Origin: Alphaproteobacteria bacterium
Lineage (GTDB): Bacteria; Pseudomonadota; Alphaproteobacteria; UBA6615
Assembly: GCA_002727315.1 (NCBI GenBank)
Contig: PBWR01000006.1
Span: 124,001-188,000 of the forward strand
Reading direction: 5' to 3'
DNA: 64,000 bases
This document shows positions 43,733 to 54,765 of the stretch, piece by piece (position 1 is the first letter of the stretch; the number at the start of each line of letters is the position of its first letter). The notes under the pieces are model-generated. The model was not told the origin of the DNA. It searched no databases and was given only the letters and a program-made list of their open reading frames with translations. The translations under genes were made by a program, and so were the position numbers.

Positions 43733-44512
43733 CTAGCGGCCGCGAAACTTCGGCTTTCCGCGATTCTTGAACGCGTTGTAGCCGATCATATAGTCCTCGC
43801 TGTCGGCATAGTCGAACTGGGACTCGAGCTCGGCCCGGCTGAGGGGCCGCGGATCGGCCAGCCGCTTCAAAACCTTGCGGTGATAGCGGTGCGACAGTGG
43901 GGCGCCGTTGGCGATCCGGCGCGCAGATTTCATCACCTCGTCTTCCAGCTCCGCATCGGGGACCACGCGGGTCAGCAGATTCTTCGCAAGCGCTTCGTCC
44001 GCCGAAATCGCCCGGCCTTCCAGTAAAATCTCGGCGGCCACAGCCCGCCCGCCAGCATCGACGAGGAACTGCACCAGATGGTAGCCGAGAAAGAGGCCGA
44101 TATTCTTCGCCGGAACGCCGAAGCGGCCGGACTCAGCGGAAATACGCAGATCGGCGGCCAATGCCAGCTCAAACCCGCCACCGATGCAAAAACCGTGGAT
44201 CATGGCGATCACGGGATGACGTGAATTGCGCACACCCAGAAACGCGCGGTCGGTGGCCGCCTCATAGGCCTTGACCTTACGACGGTCGGAACGCTCCTCC
44301 TCGAAACCCGCGATATCGGCACCGGCGCAGAACGCCTCATCGCCGGCACCGCGCAAGACGATGCAGCGTATGTCGTCATCCTCGCCCAACGCATCCATCG
44401 CATCGCCGACGGCGATCCAGTCCTCCCGCCGCAGGGCGTTGCGCTTCTCGGTGCGATGCAGAGAGACGATCGCGATATTGTCGGCGCGCTCTACGCGAAC
44501 GGTGTCACTCAT
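43733..44512 (-). CDS. Enoyl-CoA hydratase/isomerase family protein
   Basis: The product is 259 residues of the crotonase fold. It likely adds water to or isomerises an enoyl-CoA. Oxyanion hole segments are CAGADIAGFEEE near residue 62 and HGFCIGGGFELALAADLRI near residue 108; the catalytic-region segment PAKNIGLFLGYH follows. The usual catalytic Glu pair is only partly visible, so the exact reaction is uncertain. The ATG overlaps the CobW stop by 4 nt. Confidence 0.85.
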   Translation of the reverse strand: MSDTVRVERADNIAIVSLHRTEKRNALRREDWIAVGDAMDALGEDDDIRCIVLRGAGDEAFCAGADIAGFEEERSDRRKVKAYEAATDRAFLGVRNSRHPVIAMIHGFCIGGGFELALAADLRISAESGRFGVPAKNIGLFLGYHLVQFLVDAGGRAVAAEILLEGRAISADEALAKNLLTRVVPDAELEDEVMKSARRIANGAPLSHRYHRKVLKRLADPRPLSRAELESQFDYADSEDYMIGYNAFKNRGKPKFRGR

Positions 44513-45639
44513 GATGTTGGTTCTCTCGGCTGTATGACCCCGTCACCGGGATTCTTGTGGACCTGCAATCGCTCGTCGGAAAACCAGGACAATGTATCCT
44601 CGATGGTCTCGCGTTCGACGTCACGTGTAATGAAAACAATGCGGGTACGGCGGTCATCCGACGGCCATTCTTCGAGGACCGCGGGCGGATGGAAGACATG
44701 CTGGACCCCGTGGATGACCACGGGCTTGTCCATTTCGGCCACGTTGACGATGCCCTTGATCCGCAGCAAGTCCGGCCCCTTGAGCATCATGATGGTGTCG
44801 AACCACTGCTCCAGCGCATCGAGGCGCAGGGGCTCGTCATAAGTCACGCAGAACGAGCTGATGTGATCGTCGTGGCGGTTCACGTCGTGGCCGTGATCAT
44901 GATCGTGCCCATGTTCGTGGCTGTGCCCATGGGGGTCGCCCTCTCCATAGGCCTCGTCACGCAGCCAGCGCTCGACATCCGGCGACTTTGTCTCGGGGTT
45001 GAACAGGCCGGCATTGAACAGCTGCGCCGGGTCGACGACCCCGTTCACCACCTGGATCCGCGGCGCGCCGGGGTTGGCATCCGTCAGGCGTGCGTCCAGC
45101 GCAGCTACGCTGTCCGCGCCGGCCAGATCGGTCTTGGTCAGCAGAATCCGGTCGGCGACGGCCACCTGTTTGACGGATTCGAACTGCCGGTCGAGAGTGT
45201 AAGCACCGTTGACCGCGTCGACCGTCGTGATCACGCCGTCGAGGCGGAAATAATTGGTCACAAGCTGGTCCGACATCAGCGTGTGCAGGATCGGCGCCGG
45301 ATCGGCGAGCCCAGTGGTCTCGATCAGCACCCGGTCGAAGGACGGCACATCCTCGCGCTGGCGCAGCATCACCATGTCGCGCAGCGTGTTCACCAGGTCG
45401 CCGCGCACGGTGCAGCACAGGCAGCCGCTGTTCAGCAGCACCATATCCTCGCTGCCCGCCACCATCAGTTCATGGTCGAGGCCGACATCGCCGAACTCGT
45501 TGATGATCACCGCAGCCTTGTCCATGCCCGGATCGTGCAGCACATGGTTCAGAACGGTCGTCTTGCCGCTGCCCAGAAAGCCCGTCAGCAGGGAGACCGG
45601 TATCAGTTCGTCCGCGATTTGCGGCGCGCTGTCGCTCAT
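44509..45639 (-). CDS. COG0523/CobW-type GTP-binding metallochaperone
   Basis: The product is 376 residues. P-loop GFLGSGKTTVLNHV near residue 20, metal-binding GCLCCTVRGDL (C-x-C-C) near residue 72, and guanine-specific TKTD near residue 168. A His-rich stretch (HSHEHGHDHDHGHD) around residue 240 suggests zinc or another transition metal. Such proteins deliver metal to target enzymes, often under zinc limitation. The gene is divergent from hisI, whose product needs zinc. It leads an operon with the enoyl-CoA hydratase and MFS genes. Confidence 0.9.
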   Translation of the reverse strand: MSDSAPQIADELIPVSLLTGFLGSGKTTVLNHVLHDPGMDKAAVIINEFGDVGLDHELMVAGSEDMVLLNSGCLCCTVRGDLVNTLRDMVMLRQREDVPSFDRVLIETTGLADPAPILHTLMSDQLVTNYFRLDGVITTVDAVNGAYTLDRQFESVKQVAVADRILLTKTDLAGADSVAALDARLTDANPGAPRIQVVNGVVDPAQLFNAGLFNPETKSPDVERWLRDEAYGEGDPHGHSHEHGHDHDHGHDVNRHDDHISSFCVTYDEPLRLDALEQWFDTIMMLKGPDLLRIKGIVNVAEMDKPVVIHGVQHVFHPPAVLEEWPSDDRRTRIVFITRDVERETIEDTLSWFSDERLQVHKNPGDGVIQPREPTS

Positions 45640-45666
45640 CTCTATCTCTCACATCGAAGCGCCCGC

Positions 45667-45697
45667 TTGACATTGCGCGGGCGCGAACCGTTATAAC
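45667..45697 (+). promoter_or_regulatory. Sigma-70-like promoter of hisI with an overlapping 8-bp palindrome
   Basis: TTGACA (45667-45672) and TTATAA (45691-45696), 18 nt apart, precede hisI by about 50 nt. GTTATAAC (45690-45697) is a perfect palindrome over the -10 box and resembles a Zur half-site. Only one such half is visible. Confidence 0.45.
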
Positions 45698-45748
45698 ACG
45701 CGCGAAACCGGGCGCAGCAACGCGCGCCCATTAAGTGAAAGTGACCCC

Positions 45749-46234
45749 ATGTCCGATACCGCAAGCCCCATGTTCGCCCAGCGCCTGACCATCGAGCAGG
45801 TCGAGGAAGGCCACGAACTCGCGCCGAAGTTCGACGCCGACGGCCTGCTGCCCGTCGTCACCACCGATGCCGAGAGCGGCGAGTTGCTGATGCACGGCTA
45901 TATGAACGCCGAGGCGCTGACCAGGACCATCCAGACCGGGGAGGCCCATTACTGGTCGCGCTCGCGCCAGGTGCTCTGGCATAAGGGTGCGACGTCCGGG
46001 CTGGTTCAGAAGGTGCAGGAAATCCGGATCGACGATGATCAGGACGCGGTCTGGCTCAGGGTCGACGTTCAGGGCGGTGCAAGCTGCCATGTGGGCTACC
46101 GCTCATGCTTCTTCCGCTCGGTGCCCGTGGGCGCGGGCGAGGATACGGTCACGCCACTCACCTTCGAAGAGACGGAAAAGGTCTTCGACCCGGTCGAGGT
46201 CTATGGCGACGCGCCGAACCCGACGAAGCTCTAG
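45749..46234 (+). CDS. hisI: Phosphoribosyl-AMP cyclohydrolase
   Basis: The product is 161 residues. It opens the purine ring of phosphoribosyl-AMP, the third histidine step, and is a zinc enzyme. Family signatures: [22 protein letters not shown] near residue 48 (split), [17 protein letters not shown], and [17 protein letters not shown] with the zinc-binding Cys residues. It is longer than the minimal enzyme by N-terminal and C-terminal tails and is not fused to HisE. ATG 45749. Confidence 0.93.
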   Translation: MSDTASPMFAQRLTIEQVEEGHELAPKFDADGLLPVVTTDAESGELLMHGYMNAEALTRTIQTGEAHYWSRSRQVLWHKGATSGLVQKVQEIRIDDDQDAVWLRVDVQGGASCHVGYRSCFFRSVPVGAGEDTVTPLTFEETEKVFDPVEVYGDAPNPTKL

Positions 46235-46237
46235 GAC

Positions 46238-47569
46238 CTAACCGAGCGTCTCGTTGAACCGGACCGGTTCTCCGATCTGGCCGTCGGCGGCGAGCTCGCC
46301 GTCGCGCATCACGATATTGCCGCGGACGATCGTGCCCACCGGCCAGCCCGTGAGCTCCATCCCTTCATAGGGTGACCAGCCGCACTTGTAGCCAAGCCAG
46401 TCGGCCTCGACCGCGCGTGTCTGTTTGAGATCCACGAGCGTGAAATCGGCGTCGTATCCCAGCGCGATCCGACCCTTGCCTGCGATGTTGAAGATGCGCT
46501 GCGGTCCCGCGCACAGCAAGTCCACGACACGCGCCAGGGTCAGGCGCCCCTTCGCGACATGGTCGAGCATCACCGGCACGGTCGTCTGCACGCCGGGCAT
46601 GCCGGACGGCGAGGCGGGATAGGCTTGCGCCTTTTCCTCGGCGCCGTGGGGCGCATGGTCCGACCCGATCACGTCGAAGACTCCCTTCACGACCCCGTCC
46701 CACAATCCCGCGCGGTGATGGGCATCCCGGATCGGCGGGTTCATCTGGGCCTTCGTGCCCAATTCCTCGTAGCAATCGGGCGCCGCCAGGGTCAGGTGCT
46801 GGGGCGTGACTTCACAGGTCGCGACATCCTTGTGCTGCGCGAGAAACGAGACCTCGTCGGCCGTGGTGATGTGCAGCACGTGAATGCGCCGCCCGGTCTC
46901 ACGCGCAAGCCCCACCAGCCGTGTCGTGCAACGCATGGCCGTCTCGACGTCCCGCCAGACCGGGTGGGACGAGGGGTCGCCTTCGACACGCTCGCCCTTG
47001 CGCTCCTCCAGCCGGTATTCGTCCTCGGAATGCACCGCAACCCGGCGCACCCCATGGGACAGCACCCGGCGGACATTCTCGTCATCGGGCACCAGCAAAT
47101 TGCCGGTCGACGAGCCCATGAACATCTTCACGCCGCAGCAGCCCGGCAGGCGCTCCAGCTCGGGCAGTTCTTCGGCGTTCTCGGGCGTCGCGCCGACGAA
47201 GAACGCATGATCCGTCCAGGCTCGGCCCTTCGACCGGTCGAGCTTGTCGGCCATCGCCTCGGGCGTGACGGTCAGCGGGTTGGTGTTCGGCATCTCGAAG
47301 ACTGCTGTCACACCACCCAGCGCCGCCGAGCGCATGCCGGATTCCAGATCTTCCTTGTGCTCGTTACCCGGCTCGCGGAAATGCACCTGGCTGTCGATGA
47401 TGCCGGGCAGGACCGTCAGCCCCGCGGCATCGATCGCCTCGCCCGCATCGCCCGACACCGGCCCGATCTCCACAATCTTGCCGTCGCGCACCGCGACGTC
47501 GGTCTCGGCGGATCCGCCGGTGGTCCAGACGGTACCGCCCTTGATGATCAAATCGTAAGTGTCAGCCAT
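46238..47569 (-). CDS. Dihydroorotase / cyclic amidohydrolase
   Basis: The product is 443 residues of the amidohydrolase superfamily. The metal-binding H-x-H is altered to DSQVHFREPG near residue 61, the next segment AVFEMPNTNPLTV is near residue 92, then HVLHITTADEV near residue 233 and GSDHAPHG near residue 303. That set fits dihydroorotase class I or the close relatives allantoinase and dihydropyrimidinase. I favour dihydroorotase (pyrimidine synthesis) from the overall motif pattern. The first His of the usual HVHxR reads Gln, which should be checked. ATG 47569. Confidence 0.78.
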   Translation of the reverse strand: MADTYDLIIKGGTVWTTGGSAETDVAVRDGKIVEIGPVSGDAGEAIDAAGLTVLPGIIDSQVHFREPGNEHKEDLESGMRSAALGGVTAVFEMPNTNPLTVTPEAMADKLDRSKGRAWTDHAFFVGATPENAEELPELERLPGCCGVKMFMGSSTGNLLVPDDENVRRVLSHGVRRVAVHSEDEYRLEERKGERVEGDPSSHPVWRDVETAMRCTTRLVGLARETGRRIHVLHITTADEVSFLAQHKDVATCEVTPQHLTLAAPDCYEELGTKAQMNPPIRDAHHRAGLWDGVVKGVFDVIGSDHAPHGAEEKAQAYPASPSGMPGVQTTVPVMLDHVAKGRLTLARVVDLLCAGPQRIFNIAGKGRIALGYDADFTLVDLKQTRAVEADWLGYKCGWSPYEGMELTGWPVGTIVRGNIVMRDGELAADGQIGEPVRFNETLG

Positions 47570-47629
47570 GCCACGTTCATATCAAGCCGGGCGGATCGTG
47601 AACAGTACCGGGCCGGGAAAACCGGGGGA

Positions 47630-48421
47630 TTAGTCGGCGACGCCGACCACGAAATCCGCCATCACGGCGAGCACACCGTCGGTCTGGTCGCGGTGTGGCG
47701 CATGGCGGCAATCGGGAACCAGGATCGTGTCGACCGGTCCGGCGCAGCCCCGGCCGATAGCCGCCAGCTGCGCCTCGGTCCCGTATTCGTCCTCCGCGCC
47801 CTGGATCGCCAGCACCGGGCAATCAATCGCGGGCAGACACGCCTCGATGTTCCAGTCGCGAAACGCCGGGTCGAGCCAGATATCGTTCCAGCCCCGGAAG
47901 GTCTTCTCACCGTCCGTGTGGTGGCGGGCGATACGATCTGACAGATCGGTTGTGTCATAGGCAGCTTTCGCATCCTCGATACCGGCAATGCTCACATCCT
48001 CGACGAAGACATGGGCGGCCTCGAGGATCAGCCCGCGCACTGGCCACTGGCCCGCACCGGCATGGATCAGCGCGATGGACGCGCCGTCGCTGTGGCCCAC
48101 CAGGATCACATCATCGAGATCGAGGGCATCGCGCAGTACCGGCAGGCTCTGCAACGCTTCGTCATGCATGTAGTCGACATCGCGCGGGCCGGCCAGCACG
48201 TCCGACCCGCCATACCCGTAGCGGGAGTAAACGAGCGCCGGCAGCCCGGTTTCCGCGCTCAGACGGGCCGGAAAATCGCGCCAGAGCCCCGCAGAACCCA
48301 GCCCTTCGTGCAGGAACAGGAGGACCGGTTCATCTTCCGTGCGTACGCGCGTCCAGAAATATTCCAGCCGCCACCCCGCCGCGGTCACGGTTTGCATCTT
48401 CGGGTCTGGGACACCTGCCAT
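47630..48421 (-). CDS. Alpha/beta hydrolase
   Basis: The product is 263 residues from ATG 48421. Landmarks: oxyanion region LFLHEGLGSAGLW near residue 34, nucleophile elbow GHSDGAS near residue 109, late Asp in IQGAEDEYG and His in CRHAPHRDQ. The frame is open to 48550, but that would run into boxC on the opposite strand; 48421 or 48397 are the sensible starts. It is divergent from boxC with a 110-nt gap. A role in opening or clearing aromatic esters is possible but only inferred from position. Confidence 0.8.
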   Translation of the reverse strand: MAGVPDPKMQTVTAAGWRLEYFWTRVRTEDEPVLLFLHEGLGSAGLWRDFPARLSAETGLPALVYSRYGYGGSDVLAGPRDVDYMHDEALQSLPVLRDALDLDDVILVGHSDGASIALIHAGAGQWPVRGLILEAAHVFVEDVSIAGIEDAKAAYDTTDLSDRIARHHTDGEKTFRGWNDIWLDPAFRDWNIEACLPAIDCPVLAIQGAEDEYGTEAQLAAIGRGCAGPVDTILVPDCRHAPHRDQTDGVLAVMADFVVGVAD

Positions 48422-48531
48422 GGACAAACGCTCAAATCTCGCCAATTGGTTGGATACACGCACTATCCGGTCAACAAATCGATAGGCTTCCACTAGTGTT
48501 CTAGCGGGAAACAGGAGAGCATTGCGATCCC

Positions 48532-50181
48532 ATGATTGGGTTCGAGACACACCCGGACCGCTACAAGCACTGGAACCTGGCCATCGACGGCCGGGTCGCC
48601 ACGCTGACCCTCGATGTCGACGAGACCGGGGGGATCGCGCCGGGCTACGAATTGAAGCTCAATTCCTATGATCTGAGCGTCGATATCGAGCTCTACGATG
48701 CGATCCAGCGGCTGCGCTTCGAGCACCCGGAGGTCGGCGCGGTGATCGTCACCTCGGCGATGGAACGAGTGTTCTGCGCCGGCGCCAACATTCCCATGCT
48801 CGCCAGCTCGCCCCATGTCGCCAAGGTGAACTTCTGTAAGTTCACCAACGAGACGCGCAATTCCATGGAAGACGCCAGCAAGAATTCCGGTCAGAGCTAT
48901 ATCTGCCTGATCAACGGCACCGCCGCGGGCGGCGGCTACGAGCTTGCGCTGGCCTGCGAGGACATCCTTCTGGTGGATGACGGCTCCAGCGCGGTCTCCC
49001 TGCCCGAGGTGCCCCTGCTCGCCGTCCTGCCCGGCACAGGCGGCCTGACGCGGGTCGTGGACAAGCGCCGGGTGCGCCGCGACCGGGCGGATTTCTTCTG
49101 CACTACCGGCGAGGGTATGCGCGGCAAACGGGCGCTGGAGTGGAACCTGGTGGACGAACTGGTGCCCCGCTCGAAGCTGGCCGACGTCGCGACCGAGCGG
49201 GCGACGGCGCGCGCCGAGGCCTCGGACCGCCCGGCGGACGGCGCCGGCGTTGCTCTCACCCCGCTGGACCGCACCCTTGGTGCGGACGATATCACCTACC
49301 CGAACCTGGCGGTCACGATCGACCGGGACAAGGCCACCGCAACCCTCGCGGTGCGCGCACCGGCCGACCCGCCGCCCGCCGATCTCGCCGGCATCCATGC
49401 CTAGGGGGTCGATTTCTGGCCCCTGGCGATCGCCCGCGAACTGGACGACGCAATCCTGCACCTGCGGTTCAACGAGACCGAGATCGGCACCTGGGTGTTC
49501 CGCACGGAAGGCGAAGCCGATCTCGTCGCGGCCTGCGACACGCTGCTGGCGGATCACCCGGACAACTGGCTGGTACGCGAGATCACGCTTTATCTGCGCC
49601 GCACCCTGAAGCGGATCGACGTCTCCTCGCGCTCCTTGATCGCCCTGATCGAGCCGGGCTCCTGCTTCACCGGCACCCTGCTCGAACTGGCGCTCGCCGC
49701 CGACCGGTCCTACATGCTCGACGGCACCTTCGAGGGCGCCAACACGCCGCCTGCGACCCTGCGCCCGACGGCCATGAATTTCGGCCCGCTGCCCATGTGC
49801 AACGGCCTGACCCGGCTACAGACGCGCTTCCTGGGCGATGACGACGCCCTCGACGCCATTGCGGCGGAGACGGGCAACGAATTGGAAGCGCTCAACGCCG
49901 AGGAGCTCGGCCTCGTCACCTTCACGCCCGACGATATCGACTGGGACGACGAAGTGCGCCTGGCGATCGAGGCCCGCGCCGCATTCTCCCCCGATGCCCT
50001 GACGGGCATGGAGGCGAGCCTGCGCTTTCCCGGGCCGGAGACCATCGAAAGCAAGATCTTCGCCCGCCTGAGCGCGTGGCAGAACTGGATTTTCCAGCGC
50101 CCCAACGCCGTCGGCGAAGGCGGTGCGTTGGAGCTGTACGGGACCGGAAAGCAACCTCAATTCGATCGCAAACGGGTTTGA
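48532..50181 (+). pseudogene. boxC: Benzoyl-CoA-dihydrodiol lyase BoxC, interrupted by one in-frame amber codon
   Basis: Two segments in one frame total 549 codons, the size of intact BoxC, which cleaves the 2,3-epoxybenzoyl-CoA ring to a dehydroadipyl-CoA semialdehyde plus formate. The first 290 residues are a crotonase domain (CAGANIPMLASS, then NGTAAGGGYELALACED). TAG at 49402-49404 stands after GIHA. Codons beyond it read GVDFWPLAIARELDDAILHLR, the normal continuation. No other stop or shift is seen. CAG to TAG is the simplest explanation. Cotranscribed with boxB (4 nt gap) and the benzoate-CoA ligase. Function is lost unless the TAG is read through or is a sequencing error. Confidence 0.9.
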
Positions 50182-50185
50182 GATT

Positions 50186-51601
<1,416 letters not shown>

Positions 51602-51605
51602 TCCC

Positions 51606-53186
51606 ATGACCGCAAACACCGTCACCGTCGACAATTCGGCCAGCCCCGCGGCGCTCACTTTCGCCGACAGCTTCAATGTGGCCGTGCCGTTCATCGACCG
51701 GCACCTGGACGAGGGCCGGGGCGCCAAGGTCGCGATCCGCACCGATGACGGCGACACGACCTATGCCGAGCTTGCCGAGGGCGTGAACCGGGCGGGCAAC
51801 GCGCTGGCCGGGCTCGGGCTGGCCCATGGCGACCGGGTCATCATGGCGGTGAAGGACTGCCCGGCCTTCTTCTTCCTGTTCTGGGGTGCCATCAAGGCGG
51901 GCTTCGTGCCCGTGCCGGTGAACTCGCTGCTCCGGCGCGGGGATTTCGAGTTCATCGTCGCCGATTCCGGTGCCACTTGCGTCGTCTGGTCGCCCGAGTT
52001 CGCCGAAGAGATGGTCCCGGCGCTGGACGCGTTGTCCCCCGGTCCGGCGTACCGGTTTCCGACCGAGGGTGACGGCGCAAGCCTGGCCGCACTGATGGCC
52101 GATGCGGCGGCCGATCTCGAGCCTGCGCCCGCGACGCCCGACGCCGACTGTTTTTGGCTCTACACTTCGGGCTCGACGGGCACGCCGAAGGGCGCGGTCC
52201 ATGCCCACCGGGACACGGTGGTGACCAGCCAGTATTACGGCGTGGAAACACTTGGCGTGACGGAAGACGATGTCCATTTCTCCGCCGCCAAGCTGTTCTT
52301 CGCCTACGGGCTCGGCAACGCAATGACCATGCCGCTGTGGACCGGTGGCCAGGCGGTCCTGTTCGGCGGCCGGCCGACCGCAGACATCATGTTCGACTAT
52401 ATCGAGCGCCACCGGCCGACCCTCTACTACGCAGTGCCGACCCTGTTCGCGGCCCAGCTCCACCTGCTTGAGAGCGCAACGCCCGATCTGTCGAGCCTGC
52501 GCGCATGTGTCTCGGCAGGCGAGCCCCTGCCGGCCAACATCTTCGAGCGCTGGCACGAGCGCACCGGCGTACGAATTCTGGACGGTATCGGCACCACGGA
52601 GATCCTGCACATCTTCATCGCCAACGGCCCCGACAATGCCAGGCCCGGGGTCAGCGGCAAACTGGTGCCGGGCTACGAGGCGCGCATCGTCGACGACGAC
52701 GACAATCCGACACCGATCGACGAGGTCGGCAATCTGATGATCCGCGGCGGATCGGTCACCTCGCGCTACTGGAACCAGCCCGAGCGAACGGCCGCGGCCA
52801 TCGCAGACGGCTGGATCCGCACCGGGGATTCCTACTCCGTCAACGCCGATGGCCACTTCACCTGCCACGGGCGCAGCGACGACATGCTCAAGGTGGGCGG
52901 CATCTGGGTCTCGCCGGTCGAGATCGAGGCCCGGCTGATGGAGCACGATGCCGTGCTCGAGGCCGCGATCGTCGGACGTGGCGACGATGATGAGCTGATC
53001 AAGCCCGAGGCCTTCGTGATCCTGAAGGAGGCGGGCGGCGGCTCTGACGCGCTGGCCGATGAGCTCAAGACCTTCTGCCAGGAAGCGCTGGCCCGCTACA
53101 AGTACCCGCGCTGGGTCCACTTCGTCGACGAGCTGCCAAAGACCGCGACGGGCAAGATCCAGCGGTTCAAGCTGCGGGACAACTGA
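51606..53186 (+). CDS. bclA: Benzoate-CoA ligase
   Basis: The product is 526 residues of the ANL superfamily. It makes benzoyl-CoA from benzoate, CoA and ATP, the entry to the box pathway. Motifs: YTSGSTGTPKGAVHAH near residue 186, GIGTTEILHIF near residue 327, GWIRTGDSYSV near residue 405, and lysine in PKTATGKIQRF at the C-terminus. ATG 51606 lies 4 nt after boxB, so the three genes form one operon. Relatives accept other aromatic acids. Confidence 0.9.
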   Translation: MTANTVTVDNSASPAALTFADSFNVAVPFIDRHLDEGRGAKVAIRTDDGDTTYAELAEGVNRAGNALAGLGLAHGDRVIMAVKDCPAFFFLFWGAIKAGFVPVPVNSLLRRGDFEFIVADSGATCVVWSPEFAEEMVPALDALSPGPAYRFPTEGDGASLAALMADAAADLEPAPATPDADCFWLYTSGSTGTPKGAVHAHRDTVVTSQYYGVETLGVTEDDVHFSAAKLFFAYGLGNAMTMPLWTGGQAVLFGGRPTADIMFDYIERHRPTLYYAVPTLFAAQLHLLESATPDLSSLRACVSAGEPLPANIFERWHERTGVRILDGIGTTEILHIFIANGPDNARPGVSGKLVPGYEARIVDDDDNPTPIDEVGNLMIRGGSVTSRYWNQPERTAAAIADGWIRTGDSYSVNADGHFTCHGRSDDMLKVGGIWVSPVEIEARLMEHDAVLEAAIVGRGDDDELIKPEAFVILKEAGGGSDALADELKTFCQEALARYKYPRWVHFVDELPKTATGKIQRFKLRDN

Positions 53187-53200
53187 GTTTCCGTTTTGTC

Positions 53201-53267
53201 ATGCGCGGACTTGATCCGCGCATCTCAGGTTCGGCCACGAAAAGATGCCCGGATCAGGCCCGGGCAT
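53201..53267. repeat. Paired interspersed palindromic repeat of alphaproteobacterial type
   Basis: Two hairpins occur in tandem in the gap between bclA and the convergent livF. The first is ATGCGCGGA - CTTGA - TCCGCGCAT (53201-53223). The second has ATGCCCGG and CCGGGCAT arms (53245-53267). They fit the widespread motif GTCATGCCCGGGCTTGACCCGGGCAT. They may also act as a bidirectional transcription stop. Confidence 0.7.
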
Positions 53268-53287
53268 GACGCAGAAGGAATTGGGTT

Positions 53288-53988
<701 letters not shown>

Positions 53989-53989
<1 letters not shown>

Positions 53990-54765
53990 CAGGCCACCTC
54001 CCCGGTTTCGTCGCCGCCCAGGTAGGCGGCGCGGACCGTGGCATCGTTGCGGATTTCATCGGGTGTTCCCGTGGCGATCACCCGGCCATAGACCAGAACG
54101 GTGATCCGGTCGGCAAGCGCGAAGACGGCATCCATGTCGTGCTCGATCAGCAGCATCGTGTAGTCACGTTTGAGTTCCTTCAGGAACGCGATCATGCCCT
54201 GGCTTTCCTCCGGGCCCATGCCCGCCATGGGCTCGTCGAGCAGCAGGAAGGTCGGGTCGGTGGCTAGCGAGATCGCAATTTCGAGCTGTCGCTGCTCGCC
54301 ATGGGCGAGATTGCCGGCTTGCACGTCGGTGCGCGCGCCGAGCCCGACCCGTTCGAGCATTTCGCGCGCCGGATCGATCAGGCGCAGGTCCTGCATCACC
54401 GGCCGCCAGAAACGGAAGCTGTGCCCCTGCCCCGCCTGCACCGCCAGCATGACGTTCTCCAGTGCCGTGAATTCGCGGAAGATGCTCGTGATCTGAAACG
54501 AGCGCGCCAGGCCGCGGCGAACCCGGGCGGACGCCGACAGGCGCGTGATGTCGCGACCCTCGAACACGATCTGCCCGCCATCCGGGCGCAGCAGGCCTGA
54601 CAGGAGATGCACCAGGGTCGTCTTGCCTGCGCCGTTGGGGCCGATCACGGCATGAATCTCTCCATGCGCGACCTCCAGCGACAGATTGTCGGTCGCCATC
54701 AGGCCACCGAAGCTCTTCTGCAGCGAACGCGCTTCGAGGCGGATATCGAGGGCCGCGTTATTCAC
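53989..54765 (-). CDS. ABC transporter ATP-binding protein LivG (aromatic-acid-type Liv system)
   Basis: The product is 258 residues. Walker A is GPNGAGKTTLVHLL near residue 41. Segment RSFQITSIFREFTALENV is near residue 90. The signature is poorly conserved (NLAHGEQRQLEIA), as in other LivG. Walker B is LLLDEPMAGMGPEES near residue 175. It starts with GTG (54765), overlapping the stop of the permease gene upstream. It is cotranscribed with livF. Confidence 0.9.
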
